NCBI RefSeq assembly: GCF_014529535.1
Contig: NW_023503375.1
Location: 2,356,001-2,420,000, forward strand
Source of the DNA: Bradysia coprophila
Taxonomy: Eukaryota; Arthropoda; Insecta; Diptera; Sciaridae
Direction: 5' to 3'
DNA length: 64,000 nt
Positions 60,897-64,000 of this stretch are shown here, one piece after another; position 1 is the first letter of the stretch; the number at the start of each line of letters is the position of its first letter. The position numbers and the translations under genes were made by a program. Under the pieces are notes generated by a model. That model made no database searches. It saw only the letters and a list, made by a program, of their open reading frames with translations, and was not told the origin of the DNA.

Positions 60897-63635
60897 ATGG
60901 ACGTGAATAAAATGAATTGGTGTTTGAAAAACGGGAGTAGTGGCACAAAGGAGAAGTTAGTGGCACTGCTTTCTAATATTAACTCCGTGATTGGTGACGA
61001 AATGGTATTGTTTTTAATGTTGAAGTTTTGATCACGTTTCTTAAAGAACAATTGTCTTAGAAAAAAGGAAATCAATCTTCGTCTACCGATTTTGAATCAT
61101 TGGTCGATGATGCACATTCTTCGGGTTATTTTTTGAATGGAAATCGAAATGTGGCCACCACTGTGGATGCTTGTCGTTCACAGTTTACTTACAAACATAA
61201 TATCAATGACGAAGCTGTGAAAAATTTTGAGCAGGACGCTGCTTTGATCGAATTGGAAACTGCACATTTTCCTGGTGGTCAGGAGGTCTTTGACGAAGAG
61301 GTATGTTAAATTTATCGGTATATTGATTTACATTCCTAATGTTGATCAAGATTCATTACTTTAAAATCCTCAACTCCATCCATGCAACACGCTCATATTT
61401 TGGTGTACTCTTAGATTCGAATACTTCTTTCTCATATTATGTATCCGCATGTATCCATCGTCACCTATAGACTGATTTTTTCAGTTATAGATAACCTCAG
61501 ATTTAGTTATTTAAATTGTTGCTTAAATTGAGATATTTTCGTCTCAAAAAATAAAGAAACTTCGTACATATAGCAAGGGAGAGCTTCTACTATAATTATT
61601 TGAAAGTCACTACCTTTTGATTGTTTTTCCAACTGAACTTGAAATCAAGTTAAATATGCGGGCTAGTTTTAAGTAAACCGCAAATTTCACATATAATCTA
61701 TATAGGTGCATGATATGTGTCTCGTATCACGTGCGGATGTTTTAAATAATTCTTTAGACTAAGTGCGTATCATGCCCAAAAATTTTATGCATGAATCTAT
61801 TCTTTAGTTCGAACAAAATATATTTAATTCCCATTTTTTTAAACCATGGATGGATCAACTTGCATCTATACATTAATAGTAGACGTCAACATTCATTTTT
61901 AACTTTTATTTATAAAATCTTTTTTGTTTTCATTAACTGGAAAATTGAAATAGTACAACGGTGTAAATTAAATGTAAACCCAACCGTTTGTATTTCTTGT
62001 TTCGATTAAATACATTGAAATTAAACCAGCTTAAATAAAATTTTAGGCAAATTCAGACACCTCGTAGAAGTAGTAAACGATTGTGGACTTCTATTCAATT
62101 GCATATTATATTTACGACAGTAGATAATGTATTTCAAATGGAACCACGAAACTTTAACTTTCGACCTGACAGGAAACGAATGATAATTGCAGTTTCGGCT
62201 GCAGCATATGGTCTGTCTTTAATACAGTGTCTAATCGTGCCAGTTATCTGTGAAATGGAAAGCCACCATTCTTTACTAAAAATCAGATCACATTCGAATT
62301 ATCACTTGAAATTCTACGAGATGTTTGAGTCAATTTCACGTGAGCTGAACCTGACTTGTTCCGAGCCTTAGCTGCGACTTTTAGTGTGAAACGTAGATTC
62401 TCGCTAGTGTATCTGCATCTGCTTGATCCCACTGAAACATGTATTCAGATCAACAAGTGGCTCAGCGCAAAGACAATCTTTTTGAATTAGCGTCCGTTTC
62501 GAGTCGAAACTTTCTACTGAAAACGGACGTCACTGGCCAAGAAAAGCGCGGACGTTCTTTATGGCAAAGTTGCTATAAATTGCATACATCCGTTTTTAGC
62601 ACACGAAATGTGACGATTCTATTTCTAAAATTACTAATCATAATAAACCACATTTCCCTAAGAGTCTTACACAAGGACTCAACGTGTCATAGGTCACGTT
62701 TATGGACAATGTTAATTATTATTGTGTGTTCAATAAATAAAAACTATTTTTTTGCCTTACATATTCTGCAGTGCACAAGGTTATTCCTTGAACGGAAATC
62801 GAGTAATTTGGAGTGTTATTGGCAATGCCATTTAATGGAGAGTCCAATATAAAATAAGAATTAAGGACATCGGAAACTCTTATATCGTAATTTTATTATC
62901 ATAACATTTGACATTATAAAATGTTCAACGTAGTTCAAATCTACGCTATCTTTTGTTAACCGATGTCTGCAACATTCATATCTGATATTATTATTCCCTA
63001 TGGGATTGATTTGTAATTTAATGATAGGAATCGAATCGTTCAGCAGGTACATTCAGTTACTCAAATTAATTAAGTTTTTAGATGTCTAGCAAAAGAGACT
63101 AAGATTCCATCTTCACTTGGTTTATTTTTGTAAAAAATGCATCATACGTTCTGTGTGCTAAAACCGCATTTTTAAGTGCGCTGACAGATTTAGCGTAAGT
63201 TGATGCCTCAACATAGCGTTATCGCTCAAATAAAAGTACAAAGGGTGGTCATTTCTCCCACGCTTTCAACCGTGTCATTCCCTTTTCTCTTTCACTGCAC
63301 GTAAATATGGGATACCCTTAATTGGCCAGCTTACTACTTCTAACTGGAATCCTGAGTGTGATCAGTATAAATTGTTCATTATCTCTTTACAGGAAGGTGA
63401 TTTCTTGAGCGGAAATCGATTAATTTTGAGTGCCGATATTGATGTACATTTGAGTGATGCTAATGTTTTAGCCGATCAACATGTCGCCGGTGAAGTAGTA
63501 AGATTATTCCTTCTTTCAAATTATAAAGTCGTCAACTCAATTACTCAATTATTTTTACAGCTTGTGAGCATGGACAAGCAGAAAACTGATTCAATCGAGT
63601 CGAAAATTGATAACTCACAAGTCGCGGATGAAGAG
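60897..63635 (+). CDS. Second copy of the SAP-like/zinc-finger gene, 5' exons only
   Basis: Exons 60897-61004, 61061-61300, 63393-63497 and 63561-63635 correspond to exons 1-4 of the copy 1 gene, with the same splice sites and reading frames and no coding change that I could see. The zinc-finger and recombinase-like exons would lie beyond the window. The upstream region is duplicated too, so both copies should share promoter sequence. Confidence 0.65.
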
Positions 63636-64000
63636 GTAATATAATTTATGAAAAATCTCTAACTACCAAAAGCCTACTACTTTCTAAAATTGTTAATACG
63701 ATTGCCTATCTCTATTCCAAATTTTTATTAAATTTTCACTTTCTCGGTATTTTAAGAAATCTGATTTGTCACAGAACACTTATTTTTCTCTAGCGACCTA
63801 GAAACAATGTTTCAAAAGTTCATGGTTTAATTGCTCGTCATTTAAAATGCTGTTGTCATCAATTGTAAAGTACTCTCATTTTTAGCATGAAACCAATACT
63901 CTCTATAGAGAGTATTGATGAAACGCATTCATATTCTGTTTAGCTCTCCGCGTGCGGTTCAAATTGGTCCCTCAATCGTTTCAACCAATGCAAGCCCTCA

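Larger units (their letters stand above)
56582..64000. repeat. Large near-identical duplication, copy 2 (runs off window)
   Basis: Matches 28818-36235 with five single-base indels noticed and no substitutions seen. It is in the same orientation as copy 1, 27.76 kb downstream. Its left flank (AACTGAATATAATTT) has no similarity to the flank of copy 1 apart from a T-rich base or two. Since copy 1 continues at least to the gap at 39782, the rest of copy 2 is expected beyond the window. Confidence 0.95.

Overview
The window is eukaryotic and most likely from an insect, probably a dipteran. The two intact genes are a two-pore potassium channel and WDR81. Both have short GT-AG introns, the intergenic DNA is AT-rich, and the transposon remnants include a jockey-type LINE. 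The species assignment is inference; I could not run a search.

Layout. 1-7.1 kb has no host gene. It holds a LINE C-terminal relic, a tight cluster of palindromic hairpin elements (4.5-5.8 kb), a tRNA-like sequence, and a 1.1-kb retroposon with a 13-bp target-site duplication and a TAATC-repeat tail. 7.5-12.4 kb (minus) is an eight-exon K2P potassium channel of 825 residues. 12.4-16 kb is the head-to-head intergenic interval, with a TTAA-flanked inverted-repeat element and a TA-flanked one. 16-22.5 kb (plus) is a nine-exon WDR81 gene (1910 residues, kinase-like/BEACH/WD40), a probable endolysosomal PI3K regulator. 22.6-26.6 kb is intergenic with two TTAA-flanked elements that share one TTAA. 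26.6-28.8 kb (minus) is a 5'-truncated LINE with reverse transcriptase.

28.8-40.2 kb is the most unusual part. A segment with a sharp left edge at 28818 carries a large 21-bp minisatellite arranged in higher-order blocks, an inverted block, an older degenerate array with the same period, and then a multi-exon gene. The gene encodes a SAP-like N-terminus, repeated short acidic exons, C2H2-type fingers and a box resembling the first arginine motif of tyrosine recombinases. The coding sequence runs into a 462-base assembly gap. The same segment starts again at 56582 and continues to the window end (7.4 kb shared). By eye the two copies differ only by five single-base indels, which exactly account for the coordinate drift between them. 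This is either a very recent mobile or segmental duplication or an assembly duplication.

40.2-52.1 and 53.2-56.6 kb are AT-rich with no recognisable gene. Between them lies a broken LINE fragment with a zinc knuckle and a restriction-like endonuclease signature (52.3-53.2 kb).

Scattered through the window, all on the plus strand as far as I found, are seven copies of a roughly 100-130 bp module. It has a conserved TCT(N)CTACTTC-type block, usually a TATA-like box, and a conserved GATAACAGATGA-type end. It may be a snRNA-type promoter or a fragment of a mobile element.
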